Source: Lutibacter sp. A80
GTDB taxonomy: Bacteria > Bacteroidota > Bacteroidia > Flavobacteriales > Flavobacteriaceae
Reading direction: 5' to 3'
Assembly: GCF_022429645.1 (NCBI RefSeq)
Contig: NZ_CP092480.1
Span: 2,834,501 to 2,898,500 of the forward strand
DNA length: 64,000 nt
Positions within the stretch are counted from its first letter, which is position 1. Each line of letters begins with the position of its first letter. The notes beneath the pieces are model-generated. The model was not told the origin of the DNA, did not search any database, and saw only the letters and a program-made list of their open reading frames with translations. Made by a program: the position numbers and the translations under genes. This document shows positions 10,096-19,598 of the stretch, piece after piece.

Positions 10096-10353
10096 TTATT
10101 TATATTTAAGTTTTAAAATAATTAATAATAAAGCTAAAATTCCGGTGATAATATTTGAAAGAATCATAGCTAAACTATTTAAATGAATACCGTATATTAA
10201 CCATAGTATTATACCCACAAAAAAGATAATAAACATAGGTAATGATAAGCTTTCTGTAGATTTAGTTTTCCAAGCTTTAACTACTTGTGGTATAAAAGAA
10301 GTTGTGGTTAAAGCAGCAGCAATAAGACTAATAATCTCGTAAGTATTTATCAT
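10096..10353 (-). CDS. SemiSWEET-type sugar transporter
   Basis: An 85-residue protein with three hydrophobic helices and the MtN3/PQ-loop signature FIPQVVKAWKTKSTESLSLP. SemiSWEETs are half-size sugar facilitators of the inner membrane that work as homodimers. Length and motif match the family well. It lies downstream of leuS on the same strand, separated by a small hairpin. Confidence 0.9.
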   Translation of the reverse strand: MINTYEIISLIAAALTTTSFIPQVVKAWKTKSTESLSLPMFIIFFVGIILWLIYGIHLNSLAMILSNIITGILALLLIILKLKYK

Positions 10354-10370
10354 AAAAGGTATTTTAATTA

Positions 10371-10402
10371 CATAAAACCCTGAAACAAGTTCAGGGTTAT
10401 GT
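10371..10402 (-). terminator. Possible terminator after leuS
   Basis: Arms AACCCTGAA (10376-10384) and TTCAGGGTT (10390-10398) with a 5-base loop form a perfect 9-bp stem. On the minus strand it is followed by only about four T, so termination may be partial and allow read-through into the SemiSWEET gene. Confidence 0.55.
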
Positions 10403-10411
10403 ATTTAATTT

Positions 10412-13225
10412 TTATCCAACAATATTTACAATTTTACCTGGTACAACAATTACTTTTTTAGGTGTTCTACCTTGTAATTGTGCTTGTGTTTTTTCGTGAG
10501 CAAGTACCGCTTTTTCAATTTCGTCTTTAGACATATCTAATGGTAGCTCCATTGTAAAACGCATTTTTCCATTAAATGAAATTGGGTATTTTTTATTGCT
10601 TTCAACTAAGTGTTTGGCTTCAAATACTGGGAAATCAGCAGTTGAAATAGAAGTTGTATGTCCTAGTTTATTCCATAATTCTTCAGCAATATGTGGTGCA
10701 TATGGCTCAATAATAACTGCTAAAGGTTCTAAAATTGCACGTTTATTACATTTTAATGCTGTTAATTCGTTTACAGCAATCATAAAAGTTGAAACAGAGG
10801 TATTAAAAGAGAAATTAGCAATATCTTCTTCTACTTTTTTAATGGTTTTATGTAATGTTTTTAGCTCTTCTTTTGTTGGAGCTTCATCTGAAACTGAAAA
10901 TTCATTATTAACAATGTATAATTTCCATAGTTTTTTTAAGAAATTGTATACACCAGAAATTCCTGAAGTTTTCCAAGGTTTAGATTGTTCTAATGGGCCT
11001 AAAAACATTTCGAATAAACGTAAACTGTCTGCACCGTATTCTTCACAAATTTCATCTGGATTTACAACATTGTATTTAGATTTCGACATTTTCTCCACCT
11101 CACGACCAACAATATATTTGCCATCTTCTAAAACAAATTCTGCATCTTTAAATTCTTCTCTCCAATTTTTAAAGGCTTCTACATCTAATTCATCTGAACC
11201 ATTTACAAAAGAAACATCTGAATGTATTGCTTGTGTTTTAAAATCTTTTTTTAGTCCTTTTGAAACAAATTTATTTTCACCTTCAACTCTATAAACAAAA
11301 GCACTTGTTCCAGTAATCATTCCTTGATTGATTAGTTTTTTTGCAAACTCATCTGTTGGAATAAAACCTCTATCGAACATAAATTTTTGCCAAAAACGCG
11401 CATATAATAAATGTCCGGTTGCGTGTTCGCTACCACCAATGTATAAATCTACATCTTGCCAATAGTTAATTGCATTTTCTGAAAACATTTCCTCGTTATT
11501 TTGAGAATCCATATAACGATTAAAATATTGTGAACTTCCTGCCCAACCAGGCATAGTATTTAATTCTAGAGGGAAAACAGTTTTATTATCAACTAAACTA
11601 TTTGAAACAACTTCGTTTTTAACAGTGTCCCAAGACCAAATTGTAGCGTTTCCTAATGGTGGTTTTCCGTCTTCTGTAGGTAAATATTTTTCTACTTCAG
11701 GTAGTACAATTGGCAAATGAGCTTTGTCAATCATTTGAGGTAAGCCGTTTTTGTAATATACAGGAAAAGGTTCTCCCCAATAACGTTGACGGCTAAAAAC
11801 AGCATCTCGTAAACGGTAATTTATTTTACCATAACCAAAACCTTTTTGTTCAATTTCATAAATAATACGTTTCATGGCTTTTTTATATGATAAGCCATTT
11901 AAAAAGTCTGAATTAGCAAGTTTAACACCTTCTTTAGTTGCACATGCTTCTTCAGAAATATCTACACCTTCAAAAATATTTGGTATTTCAATATTAAAAT
12001 GTTTAGCAAAAGCATAATCGCGTTCATCTCCACAAGGAACAGCCATAACAGCACCAGTTCCATAGCTTGCTAATACGTAATCTCCAATCCAAATTTGCAC
12101 TTTTTCACCTGTAAATGGATGTAAGGCGTAAGCACCAGTAAATACACCAGAAATGGTTTTTACATCGGCCATTCTATCAAGTTCGCTACGTTTTGCAGTA
12201 GCTTTTATGTAAGCATCTACAGCCTCTTTTTGTTCTGCAGTGGTAATTTTTGAAACCAATTCGTGTTCTGGAGCTAATGTCATAAAACTTACTCCAAAAA
12301 TAGTGTCAGGACGAGTTGTAAACACATCAATTTTATCTTCGAAACCATCAACTTTAAAAGAAACCATTGCACCTTCTGAACGACCTATCCAATAAGTTTG
12401 AGAATCTTTTAATGGTTGTGGCCAATCAAGTTTATTTAAACCATCTAATAGGCGTTGTGCGTATGCTGTAATTCGCATACTCCATTGCATCATTTTTTTC
12501 CTTACTACGGTATGTCCACCACGTTCTGAAACTCCATTTACTATCTCGTCATTAGCTAAAACTGTTCCTAAGGCAGGACACCAGTTTACTTCTGTTTCAG
12601 ACAAAAATGTTAATCGGTATTTTAATAAAATATTTTGTTTTTCTTCTTCAGAATAATTTTTCCAATCTTCAGCAGTAAAAGTTGTTATTTCAGCATCGCA
12701 AGCTGCTTTTACAGTTGAATTTCCTTCGGTTTCAAAAATTGAAATTAAGGTTTCAATAGCTTCAGCTTTATCACTTGTTTTATTATACCAAGAATTAAAT
12801 AATTGCGTAAAAATCCATTGCGTCCATTTGTAATAACTAGGATCTGAGGTTCTTACTTCACGAGACCAGTCAAAAGAAAAGCCAATTTTATCTAATTGTT
12901 TTCTGTATGTTTTAATATTTGCTGCAGTTGTAATTGCTGGGTGTTGCCCTGTTTGAATAGCATATTGTTCTGCTGGTAATCCAAAAGAATCGTAACCTTG
13001 TGGATGTAACACATTAAAACCTTTATGGCGTTTGTAGCGTGCATAAATATCGGAAGCTATATATCCCAATGGATGTCCAACATGTAAACCTGCGCCAGAA
13101 GGATACGGGAACATATCCAGTACGTAAAATTTAGGTTTTTCTGATTTGTTTACGGCTTTAAAAGTTTCATTTTCTGCCCAATATTGTTGCCAGTTAGCTT
13201 CAATTTCTCTAAAATTGTATTCCAT
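10412..13225 (-). CDS. leuS: Leucine--tRNA ligase
   Basis: A 937-residue class I synthetase that charges tRNA-Leu. The HIGH-type motif is in PYPSGAGLHVGHPLGY near residue 48, the CP1 editing domain is in the middle (TTRPDTIFGVSFM; GTGAVMAVPCGDERD), and the KMSKS loop is EKMSKSKYNVV. It is longer than the usual ~860 residues because of an extra acidic segment at about residues 145-205, between the HIGH region and the EVNWCPALGT segment. This kind of insertion is, as far as I recall, usual in Bacteroidota. Confidence 0.97.
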   Translation of the reverse strand: MEYNFREIEANWQQYWAENETFKAVNKSEKPKFYVLDMFPYPSGAGLHVGHPLGYIASDIYARYKRHKGFNVLHPQGYDSFGLPAEQYAIQTGQHPAITTAANIKTYRKQLDKIGFSFDWSREVRTSDPSYYKWTQWIFTQLFNSWYNKTSDKAEAIETLISIFETEGNSTVKAACDAEITTFTAEDWKNYSEEEKQNILLKYRLTFLSETEVNWCPALGTVLANDEIVNGVSERGGHTVVRKKMMQWSMRITAYAQRLLDGLNKLDWPQPLKDSQTYWIGRSEGAMVSFKVDGFEDKIDVFTTRPDTIFGVSFMTLAPEHELVSKITTAEQKEAVDAYIKATAKRSELDRMADVKTISGVFTGAYALHPFTGEKVQIWIGDYVLASYGTGAVMAVPCGDERDYAFAKHFNIEIPNIFEGVDISEEACATKEGVKLANSDFLNGLSYKKAMKRIIYEIEQKGFGYGKINYRLRDAVFSRQRYWGEPFPVYYKNGLPQMIDKAHLPIVLPEVEKYLPTEDGKPPLGNATIWSWDTVKNEVVSNSLVDNKTVFPLELNTMPGWAGSSQYFNRYMDSQNNEEMFSENAINYWQDVDLYIGGSEHATGHLLYARFWQKFMFDRGFIPTDEFAKKLINQGMITGTSAFVYRVEGENKFVSKGLKKDFKTQAIHSDVSFVNGSDELDVEAFKNWREEFKDAEFVLEDGKYIVGREVEKMSKSKYNVVNPDEICEEYGADSLRLFEMFLGPLEQSKPWKTSGISGVYNFLKKLWKLYIVNNEFSVSDEAPTKEELKTLHKTIKKVEEDIANFSFNTSVSTFMIAVNELTALKCNKRAILEPLAVIIEPYAPHIAEELWNKLGHTTSISTADFPVFEAKHLVESNKKYPISFNGKMRFTMELPLDMSKDEIEKAVLAHEKTQAQLQGRTPKKVIVVPGKIVNIVG

Positions 13226-13337
13226 CCTAATTATTCCATTTTTAAAAGTGCAAAGTTACGTTTTATAAATAGAATTATAAAGTGTATTTTTATAGGATGT
13301 AATTTATTAATTTGTACTAATTTAATTTTAAGTAATT

Positions 13338-14111
13338 ATGAATAGTGAAATCGGGTTAGTGCTGTCTGGTGGAGGAGTTCGGGGTATTGCACATGTTGGC
13401 TTTTTACAAGTATTACTTGAGAATAATATTATACCAACAAAAGTGTCAGGTACTAGTGCTGGAGCTTTGGTTTGTGCACTCTATGCGGCGGGTTATAATA
13501 CTCAAGAGATGTTGGCTTTTTTTAAAGAAACACCTTTACTAAAGCTATCTTTATATGCTTTAAATAAGCCAGGTATTATGGATAGTGAGAAATATATCGA
13601 ATTTTTTAAAAGATATTTTTCTGAAGATACATTTGAAAGTTTAAAAATTCCACTAACTGTTACAGCTACTAATTTATTAAATGGTCAGTTAGATTATTTT
13701 AACAAAGGACAGCTTATAAAACCTTTAATTGCTTCTTGTGCATTGCCACCTGTGTTTTCACCAATTGAAGTGAACGGGAGTTTATATTCAGACGGAGGAG
13801 TTTTAAATAATTTTCCAATAGAGCCCTTAAAAGCATCCTGTTCTAAAATTTTAGGAAGTTTTGTTAATCCTATTGAAGAAATTGCGAAAACTGAGATAAA
13901 TTCTTCTTTAAAATTAATGTATCGGGTTTACCATATTGGTTTAGATGCTAGTAATATTAAAAAGTTTTCAGAGTGTAATTATGTGTTTTCTCCTAGAAAT
14001 ATAGATGAAGTAGGTGTTTTAGATGCTGATGGAATTGATAAAGCATATAAAATTGGGTATGACAATGCTCAAAATGAAATAGAGCGTATTTTAAAAGCTG
14101 TTAATTATTAA
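13338..14111 (+). CDS. Patatin-like phospholipase
   Basis: A 257-residue patatin-family lipid acyl hydrolase. The glycine-rich oxyanion loop is LSGGGVRGIAHVG, the nucleophile is Ser40 in GTSAG, and the dyad aspartate is Asp152 in the DGG motif. No signal peptide or membrane anchor is visible, so it is probably cytoplasmic (RssA-like). It is a single gene, divergent from leuS. Confidence 0.92.
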   Translation: MNSEIGLVLSGGGVRGIAHVGFLQVLLENNIIPTKVSGTSAGALVCALYAAGYNTQEMLAFFKETPLLKLSLYALNKPGIMDSEKYIEFFKRYFSEDTFESLKIPLTVTATNLLNGQLDYFNKGQLIKPLIASCALPPVFSPIEVNGSLYSDGGVLNNFPIEPLKASCSKILGSFVNPIEEIAKTEINSSLKLMYRVYHIGLDASNIKKFSECNYVFSPRNIDEVGVLDADGIDKAYKIGYDNAQNEIERILKAVNY

Positions 14112-14112
14112 A

Positions 14113-14138
14113 GGCTCATAGCAGTTACTATAAGCCCT
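14113..14138. terminator. Possible hairpin terminator between convergent genes
   Basis: Arms GGCTcATAG (14113-14121) and CTATaAGCC (14128-14136) with one mismatch lie between the convergent patatin and DUF2911 genes. The T tract is poor. Confidence 0.4.
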
Positions 14139-14164
14139 TAATTTTAAACAAAAAAAGAATAAAT

Positions 14165-14707
14165 TTATTTTTTAATAGGTACTGTTACTAGGGTATTTCC
14201 AAAGCCTAAAAACATGTTAATAGCATCATCTTTTCCATCAAAAGCAATTGAAAATGCTTCTATTGATTCTTTAGATTCAGAAACTGTTCCCTTAACTCTT
14301 ACTACGTCTTCACTTTCTTTATAAAAATAAGATCCCCAAACGTTTTTAGCAGTACTTAAAATTACTGTCCATTCGTCTTTATTTGGTATTGTAAACAAGG
14401 TATATGTTCCTGCTTTTACTGGTGTTCCACCAAATACAACATCTGCATAAAAAGTGATTTCTGTAGCTTCGTTAGCACCAGTTCTCCATACTTTATTACT
14501 CGGTGCTAATTTTTCAACAGTTCTTCCTTTTAGTTGAGGTCTACTGTAAGTTACTTTCACTAATTTATTAGATTCTTTATAGCTTACAGGGTACGCTGCA
14601 GCATCCATTGGACTTTTATCTAAATCGGCAAATTTTTGAGCAGACATTTCGTTAGTAAACAAGAAAGCAATTGTTATAACTGCTATAAATAATACGTTTT
14701 TTTTCAT
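14165..14707 (-). CDS. DUF2911 domain-containing exported protein
   Basis: A 180-residue protein with a signal peptide (MKKNVLFIAVITIAFLF, cleavage near MSAQK). The rest matches the DUF2911 pattern seen in Bacteroidota, with VTYSRPQLKGR, LAPSNKVWRTGANEATEI and AGTYTLFTIPN. The function of this family is not established. Single gene. Confidence 0.88.
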   Translation of the reverse strand: MKKNVLFIAVITIAFLFTNEMSAQKFADLDKSPMDAAAYPVSYKESNKLVKVTYSRPQLKGRTVEKLAPSNKVWRTGANEATEITFYADVVFGGTPVKAGTYTLFTIPNKDEWTVILSTAKNVWGSYFYKESEDVVRVKGTVSESKESIEAFSIAFDGKDDAINMFLGFGNTLVTVPIKK

Positions 14708-14859
14708 TTTGATACTTTTTAGATTATATAATTTTACTGTTTGTCTAAAAAAAAGTGAATTTCATACAAAAAATCTTGTTTTTTGTTTATAAATAGATTC
14801 CTATTTAAAACATTTATAGATAACTTTATACATTTGAGCTAATTGTAAAAGCATATTTT

Positions 14860-15720
14860 TTGAAACAAAAACTACTTTTAATACTTACTATTTTAAGCCT
14901 AAATGTTGTAATTGCTCAGGAATTTGAAGAGGTTGGAATTAAATATAATATTACTTCTGGATCTACTGTAGAGGTTGTTAAAAATTCTCCGGTATATTCT
15001 GGAGTTATAAATATACCAGATACAGTAACGCATTTAGGGATTACATATAATGTAACTTCAATAGCTACTCAAGCATTTTATCAATGTACAGGTTTAACAA
15101 GTGTAACTATTCCAAATTCAGTTATAGTTATTGGAGCTGAAGCATTTCATAATTGTACAAGTTTAACAAATGTAAGTATTCCAAATTCAGTAACTACTAT
15201 AGAGGATAATGCATTTAATAATTGCACAGGCTTAGCTAGTGTAAGTATTGGAAGTTCAATTTTAACTATAGGGAATTACACATTTAATAATTGTACTAGC
15301 TTAACCAGTGTAAGTGTAGCTGTTTCTAACCCGTCAAGTATTTCTTTAGGGGTATTTGTATTTAACAATGTGCCTGTTAGTTCAGCAACTTTAACAGTAC
15401 CTTTAGGTAGTGAAACAGTTTATGCTACTGCTGCTCAATGGTCGGCTTTTGGTACCATTGCAGGAGGTACATTAAGCATTAATAATTATATTTTAGAGGC
15501 TGCTTTTAGTATGTATCCAAACCCAATACAAAACACCTTGTTTATTAAGCAAAACGAAGCTTATCAGTTAGAAAATATAGGTATTTATACAATGCATGGA
15601 AAACATATTTTTAATACTTCCGAAAAAACTATAGATTTTTCAGCGTTGCCTACAGGTTTGTATTTGGTAAAACTTACAACAGATATTGGTAGTATTACTA
15701 AGCAATTTATAAAGGAATAA
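14860..15720 (+). CDS. BspA-type leucine-rich-repeat protein with type IX sorting domain
   Basis: A 286-residue secreted protein: signal peptide (1-19, VVIAQ), about four BspA/LRR_5 repeats of 23 residues (about 65-155, pattern AFxxCTxLTxVxIPNSVxxIG), a short spacer and a C-terminal type IX secretion sorting domain (about 215-286, beginning FSMYPNPIQNTLFI and ending with a basic, hydrophobic strand). It is probably exported by the type IX system and attached to the surface. The start codon is TTG; no ATG lies before the signal peptide. BspA repeats in other bacteria act in adhesion, but that role here is inferred. Confidence 0.88.
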   Translation: MKQKLLLILTILSLNVVIAQEFEEVGIKYNITSGSTVEVVKNSPVYSGVINIPDTVTHLGITYNVTSIATQAFYQCTGLTSVTIPNSVIVIGAEAFHNCTSLTNVSIPNSVTTIEDNAFNNCTGLASVSIGSSILTIGNYTFNNCTSLTSVSVAVSNPSSISLGVFVFNNVPVSSATLTVPLGSETVYATAAQWSAFGTIAGGTLSINNYILEAAFSMYPNPIQNTLFIKQNEAYQLENIGIYTMHGKHIFNTSEKTIDFSALPTGLYLVKLTTDIGSITKQFIKE

Positions 15721-15803
15721 ATTTTTCTTTAAAATTAATATAAGGTTTACTGTGCAGCTAAATTATTGTAGTTTTGAAACTTTAAAATTTTATAAATTTT
15801 AAT

Positions 15804-16724
15804 TTGAAAAATAAAAATTACAAAGCGCATTTAGCATTACTTGGGGCTAATACAATCTATGGAGGGAACTTTCTAATAGCGAAAGGTTTAATGCCTAATT
15901 ATTTACAACCTTCTGCATTAGTTTTATTAAGAGTAGCAGGTGCAGGACTGCTATTTTGGGTAGTAAAATTGTTTGTAAAAGAAAAGATTGAAAAAAAAGA
16001 TGTACTACTACTTGCTTTTTGTGGGCTTTTTGGAGTGTCTGCTAATATGCTTTTCTTTTTTTATGGATTGAGTTTAACTTCTCCAATTGATGCTTCAATA
16101 ATTATGACAAGTACTCCTGTAATTGTTTTAATTTTAAGTGCATTAATTTTAAAGGAGAAAATAACGAGAAATAAATATATAGGTATTTTTATTGGTGGAA
16201 TAGGGGCTGTAATTCTAATTTTATATGGAAAAACTGGGGAAGGAACCAGTTCTGTTATCGGTAATTTATTTGTATTTTTTAATGCTACCTCTTATGGTTT
16301 GTATTTGGTTTTAGTAAAACCTTTAATGAAAAAATATAAAGCGCTAACAGTAATTAGTTGGATTTTTATGTTTGGACTTGTTTTTACAATTCCTTTTGGA
16401 ATTGGTGATTTGTCAACTACAGATTTTAGTACTTTTACAACAGGAGCTTATTTAGCAATAGCTTATGTAGTTATTGGTACTACTTTTTTAACATATTTAT
16501 TTAATATATATGCCCTAAATTATGTTTCGCCATCTGTAAATGGGAGTTATATTTATTTACAACCAGTTGTAAGTTTTACAATGGTTAGTGTACTTGCCTA
16601 TTTTTTTGATAATACTATTTATGCTCAAGATATTAGTATGGTTAAAATATTGAGTTGTATTTTAGTAATTACCGGTGTTTATTTAATTAGTAGAAAAAAA
16701 TCTTTGAGTTTTAAACGACTTTAA
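15804..16724 (+). CDS. EamA/DMT family transporter
   Basis: A 306-residue membrane protein with about ten transmembrane helices in two EamA repeats (about 8-145 and 155-295), matching the drug/metabolite exporter superfamily. Substrate cannot be inferred. The start is a TTG; the first ATG would remove helix 1. A single gene, convergent with panE. Confidence 0.9.
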   Translation: MKNKNYKAHLALLGANTIYGGNFLIAKGLMPNYLQPSALVLLRVAGAGLLFWVVKLFVKEKIEKKDVLLLAFCGLFGVSANMLFFFYGLSLTSPIDASIIMTSTPVIVLILSALILKEKITRNKYIGIFIGGIGAVILILYGKTGEGTSSVIGNLFVFFNATSYGLYLVLVKPLMKKYKALTVISWIFMFGLVFTIPFGIGDLSTTDFSTFTTGAYLAIAYVVIGTTFLTYLFNIYALNYVSPSVNGSYIYLQPVVSFTMVSVLAYFFDNTIYAQDISMVKILSCILVITGVYLISRKKSLSFKRL

Positions 16725-16744
16725 TCTGTTAAAAAATAATTGAT

Positions 16745-17671
16745 TTAAATATTTCTTGCTCTTTTTTCTTGAGGAAGTAGTTCGTAATAAATCAATTCAT
16801 TTATAGGTGTTGGAATACCTAATTCTTTACCTAAACGAACAACAGTTCCGTTTTGGGCTTCTAATTCCGAAGGTTTCCCTTCCATAATATCGCGTTGTAA
16901 AGATGCAGTGGTTTCAAAAGGTAAAGATTCTAGTGTTTCTATTTGTTTATCTATAATATTACTCGGTAAATTAACACCTTTTGCTTTAGCTATTCTAAAA
17001 ATTTCTTCGGCAGTTTTTAACATCATATTTTTAATATATGGTAAGGCTAGCATTTCTCCAAGTGTAGACCGTGTTAATGCTCCCAAAGCACTAAAAGTTG
17101 TTATAAATAAATATTTTGTCCAAATTTCTTTTTGTATATCTTCTGCCAATTTATTTGTAATAGAGGCATTATTAAGTGTTTCTTCTAGCTTTAAAACTCT
17201 TTTAGTTTTTTCATTATTTAACTCGCCAAAAACTATTGTTGGTTTATACGCTACATGGTTAATTATACCGTAATCTTCAACAAAACTTACTATTTTACAT
17301 AAACCACCTAATACGTGTTTTTTATCAATAACTTCAGATAAAACCTCATGATTGTTACAACCATTTAATAGTGAAATTACCAATGTGTTTTCATTTAAAA
17401 CAGGTTTAATTGTTTCAGCAACTTCTTTAAGTTGCCAGGTTTTTACCGAAATTAATATTAAGTCAATATCCTTTACTTCAGAAATATCTGTAGTTGCATT
17501 TGCTGGTTTTACTAAATAATTTCCATCAATACTTTTAAGCTGTAATCCATTTTTTTTAATTGTTTCTAAATGTTTACCTCTAGCTATAAATGTTACATTA
17601 TTTCCTGCTTGTGCTAAACGAGCTCCAAAGTATCCTCCAACGCCACCCGTTCCATAAATTATGATATTCAT
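16745..17671 (-). CDS. panE: 2-dehydropantoate 2-reductase (ketopantoate reductase)
   Basis: A 308-residue NADPH-dependent reductase with an N-terminal Rossmann motif GTGGVGGYFGARLAQAG, the conserved SLLNGCNN segment and a catalytic lysine region (KEIWTKYLFITTFSALGAL). It would form pantoate in the coenzyme A pathway, but ApbA/PanE-like proteins with other 2-oxoacid substrates exist, so the substrate is an inference. No other pantothenate genes are nearby. Confidence 0.85.
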   Translation of the reverse strand: MNIIIYGTGGVGGYFGARLAQAGNNVTFIARGKHLETIKKNGLQLKSIDGNYLVKPANATTDISEVKDIDLILISVKTWQLKEVAETIKPVLNENTLVISLLNGCNNHEVLSEVIDKKHVLGGLCKIVSFVEDYGIINHVAYKPTIVFGELNNEKTKRVLKLEETLNNASITNKLAEDIQKEIWTKYLFITTFSALGALTRSTLGEMLALPYIKNMMLKTAEEIFRIAKAKGVNLPSNIIDKQIETLESLPFETTASLQRDIMEGKPSELEAQNGTVVRLGKELGIPTPINELIYYELLPQEKRARNI

Positions 17672-17845
17672 ATTTTAAATTTTAAGTTCAAAAGTACATG
17701 TTTATTACAAAGCGTGTAATTTAAATTTTAAAAAATATTCTTAAAAATGCTATTTATAAACAAAATATAGGTTGCTTTTGCAGTGTTAATTAGTTTGTAA
17801 ATTGCTAATAACATACTAATTATTAAATATTTTTTGGCTAGTCTA

Positions 17846-17880
17846 AATTTTTATTTATAAAAATAAAAATTGTAGATTTG
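17846..17880 (+). promoter_or_regulatory. Candidate DtxR-type operator and -7 box
   Basis: An 11-bp perfect inverted repeat, AATTTTTATTT (17846-17856) and AAATAAAAATT (17861-17871) with a 4-base spacer, directly abuts a TAGATTTG -7 box at 17873-17880. The regulator ATG is at 17885. Position and symmetry fit metal-dependent autorepression; the AT-rich content means chance is a real alternative. Confidence 0.5.
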
Positions 17881-17884
17881 TGCT

Positions 17885-18553
17885 ATGAAAAATTCTTTAT
17901 CGCAAACTGAAGAAAATTACCTAAAAGCTATTTATAGTTTAAGTTTTGAAAAAAATAAAAGAGCAAGTACTAATGATATAGCCAAAAAATTGTCAACCAA
18001 AGCTTCATCTGTTACCGATATGATTAAAAAATTATCGGATAAAAAGTTAATAAATTATAAAAAATATCAAGGAGCAAACTTAACTGCTGAAGGGAGAGAT
18101 ATTGCGGTAAAAATTGTGAGAAAACATCGTTTGTGGGAAGTGTTTTTGGTAAACAATTTAAATTATGCTTGGGATGAGGTGCACGATTTAGCCGAGCAAC
18201 TGGAACACGTTCGGTCGGAAACATTGATTGATAAATTAGAGCAATTTTTAGAATTTCCAAGTCACGATCCGCATGGAGATCCAATTCCAGATAAAGATGG
18301 AAAAATTCATTTAAGAAAAACAGAATTGTTAAGTGCTGCTAAAAATAATGTTTTGTATACAATTGCGAATGTAAAAGATAATTCAAAATCTTTTTTACAA
18401 TTTTTAGACAAACATTTTTTAGCAATAGGTACTGAATTAACAATAGTAGATAAATTTGATTTTGATGAATCTGTAACTATTAAGTTACATTCAGGAGATT
18501 TTTTAACACTTTCTAAAAAAATATGTGCAAATATATTTGTAACTATAAAATAA
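17885..18553 (+). CDS. DtxR/MntR-family metal-dependent regulator
   Basis: A 222-residue regulator: winged helix-turn-helix (about 1-65, QTEENYLKAIYSLS and TKASSVTDMIKKLSDKKLI), metal-binding/dimerisation domain (about 66-140, with RKHRLWEVFL, HDLAEQLEHV and the HDPHGDPIP motif), and a C-terminal SH3/FeoA-like domain (about 150-222). It probably represses iron (or manganese) uptake genes when metal is bound. It is the first gene of a four-gene iron cluster, 4 bases ahead of the membrane-anchored DtxR-FeoA protein, and carries a palindrome at its promoter. Confidence 0.92.
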   Translation: MKNSLSQTEENYLKAIYSLSFEKNKRASTNDIAKKLSTKASSVTDMIKKLSDKKLINYKKYQGANLTAEGRDIAVKIVRKHRLWEVFLVNNLNYAWDEVHDLAEQLEHVRSETLIDKLEQFLEFPSHDPHGDPIPDKDGKIHLRKTELLSAAKNNVLYTIANVKDNSKSFLQFLDKHFLAIGTELTIVDKFDFDESVTIKLHSGDFLTLSKKICANIFVTIK

Positions 18554-18557
18554 TGTT

Positions 18558-19598
18558 ATGGCAAACCCAGTAATTTCTTTAATTGTATTTGTATTAATAA
18601 TTGCAATTCTTGTAGTTCTATTTTATCCTAAAACCGGTTTTTATTGGAGGCTTCTTAGAAGTTTTAAAAGAGATTCTAAGGTGTTAATTGAAGATATTTT
18701 AAAAAAATTATACCATGCAGAAGACAATGGTAATACCTTAAATAGTAATGATATTATTAGTGCTTTAGATGCCAATCCAAAAAAAGTAATAGAAATTATT
18801 GCCGAAATGGAAGAAAAAGGATTGATAAGTTTTGAAAATGGCGATATAAAACTTACTGAGTTGGGGATGGATTATGCGCTTAGAATAATAAGAGTTCATA
18901 GATTATGGGAAAAATATCTATCTGAAAAAACAGGTTTCGCTAAAAAAGATTGGCACGGGATAGCCGAAAAAATGGAACATGAATTAGATCAAACGCAAAC
19001 TAAAGAGTTGGCAACAGATTTAGGAAATCCTAGATTTGATCCACATGGAGATCCAATTCCTACAGAAACAGGTGAAATAGAGCCAATTAATGGACAGCCG
19101 CTTCCAAATTTTTCAGAAGGAACAATTGGACGAATTATTCATATAGAAGATGAGCCTGAAATAATTTATAAGCAGATTTTAGCCGAAGATTTACATATTG
19201 GATCACATGTTCTTATTATTGAAAATAACGAAAAAAGAATTGTGTTTCATTCTGAAGGAGAAAAGTTTATTTTAGCTCCAATTGTAGCGAATAATATTAC
19301 AATTTCTGAGTTGGAAAAAGAAGAATTTTCAGAAGAAAACACTTCTAGACTTTCAAGTTTAAAAGAAAGTGAACAAGCTAAAATTATAGGAATTTCTCAC
19401 GAATGTAGAGGAGAAATGAGAAGAAGACTATTAGATTTAGGTTTTGTTATTAACACAAAAATTGAAGTAGATTTAACAAGTCCAATGAAAAATCCACGAG
19501 CTTATTTAATTAGAGATACTTCAATAGCAATACGAAACGAACAGGCAAAATTTATACTAATTGAAAAAATACAAGAACATGCAAAAAGTAACAAATAG
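18558..19598 (+). CDS. Membrane-anchored DtxR-like/FeoA fusion protein
   Basis: A 346-residue protein with an unusual order: one N-terminal transmembrane helix (about 5-24), a DtxR-like winged helix (about 38-100), the DtxR dimerisation domain (about 105-165, with [21 protein letters not shown] and FDPHGDPIP), an SH3-like domain (about 180-250) and a C-terminal FeoA domain (about 268-340, with [16 protein letters not shown] and [17 protein letters not shown]). FeoA normally is a small separate partner of FeoB. The FeoB gene starts inside its 3' end, so the fused FeoA is the likely partner. Whether the DtxR part still binds DNA is unknown. Confidence 0.88.
   Translation: MANPVISLIVFVLIIAILVVLFYPKTGFYWRLLRSFKRDSKVLIEDILKKLYHAEDNGNTLNSNDIISALDANPKKVIEIIAEMEEKGLISFENGDIKLTELGMDYALRIIRVHRLWEKYLSEKTGFAKKDWHGIAEKMEHELDQTQTKELATDLGNPRFDPHGDPIPTETGEIEPINGQPLPNFSEGTIGRIIHIEDEPEIIYKQILAEDLHIGSHVLIIENNEKRIVFHSEGEKFILAPIVANNITISELEKEEFSEENTSRLSSLKESEQAKIIGISHECRGEMRRRLLDLGFVINTKIEVDLTSPMKNPRAYLIRDTSIAIRNEQAKFILIEKIQEHAKSNK

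Noticed and set aside
10596-11294. 232-codon plus-strand frame opposite leuS
   Set aside because: Complete overlap with the conserved leuS gene and a Ser/Phe-rich composition typical of an antisense shadow.
15050-15340. Tandem DNA repeats inside the LRR gene as a CRISPR-like array
   Set aside because: The ~69-base periodicity is the coding pattern of 23-residue LRR units, with no conserved repeat/unique spacer structure.
16908-17273. 121-codon frame opposite panE
   Set aside because: Lies fully inside panE on the other strand; no recognisable features.
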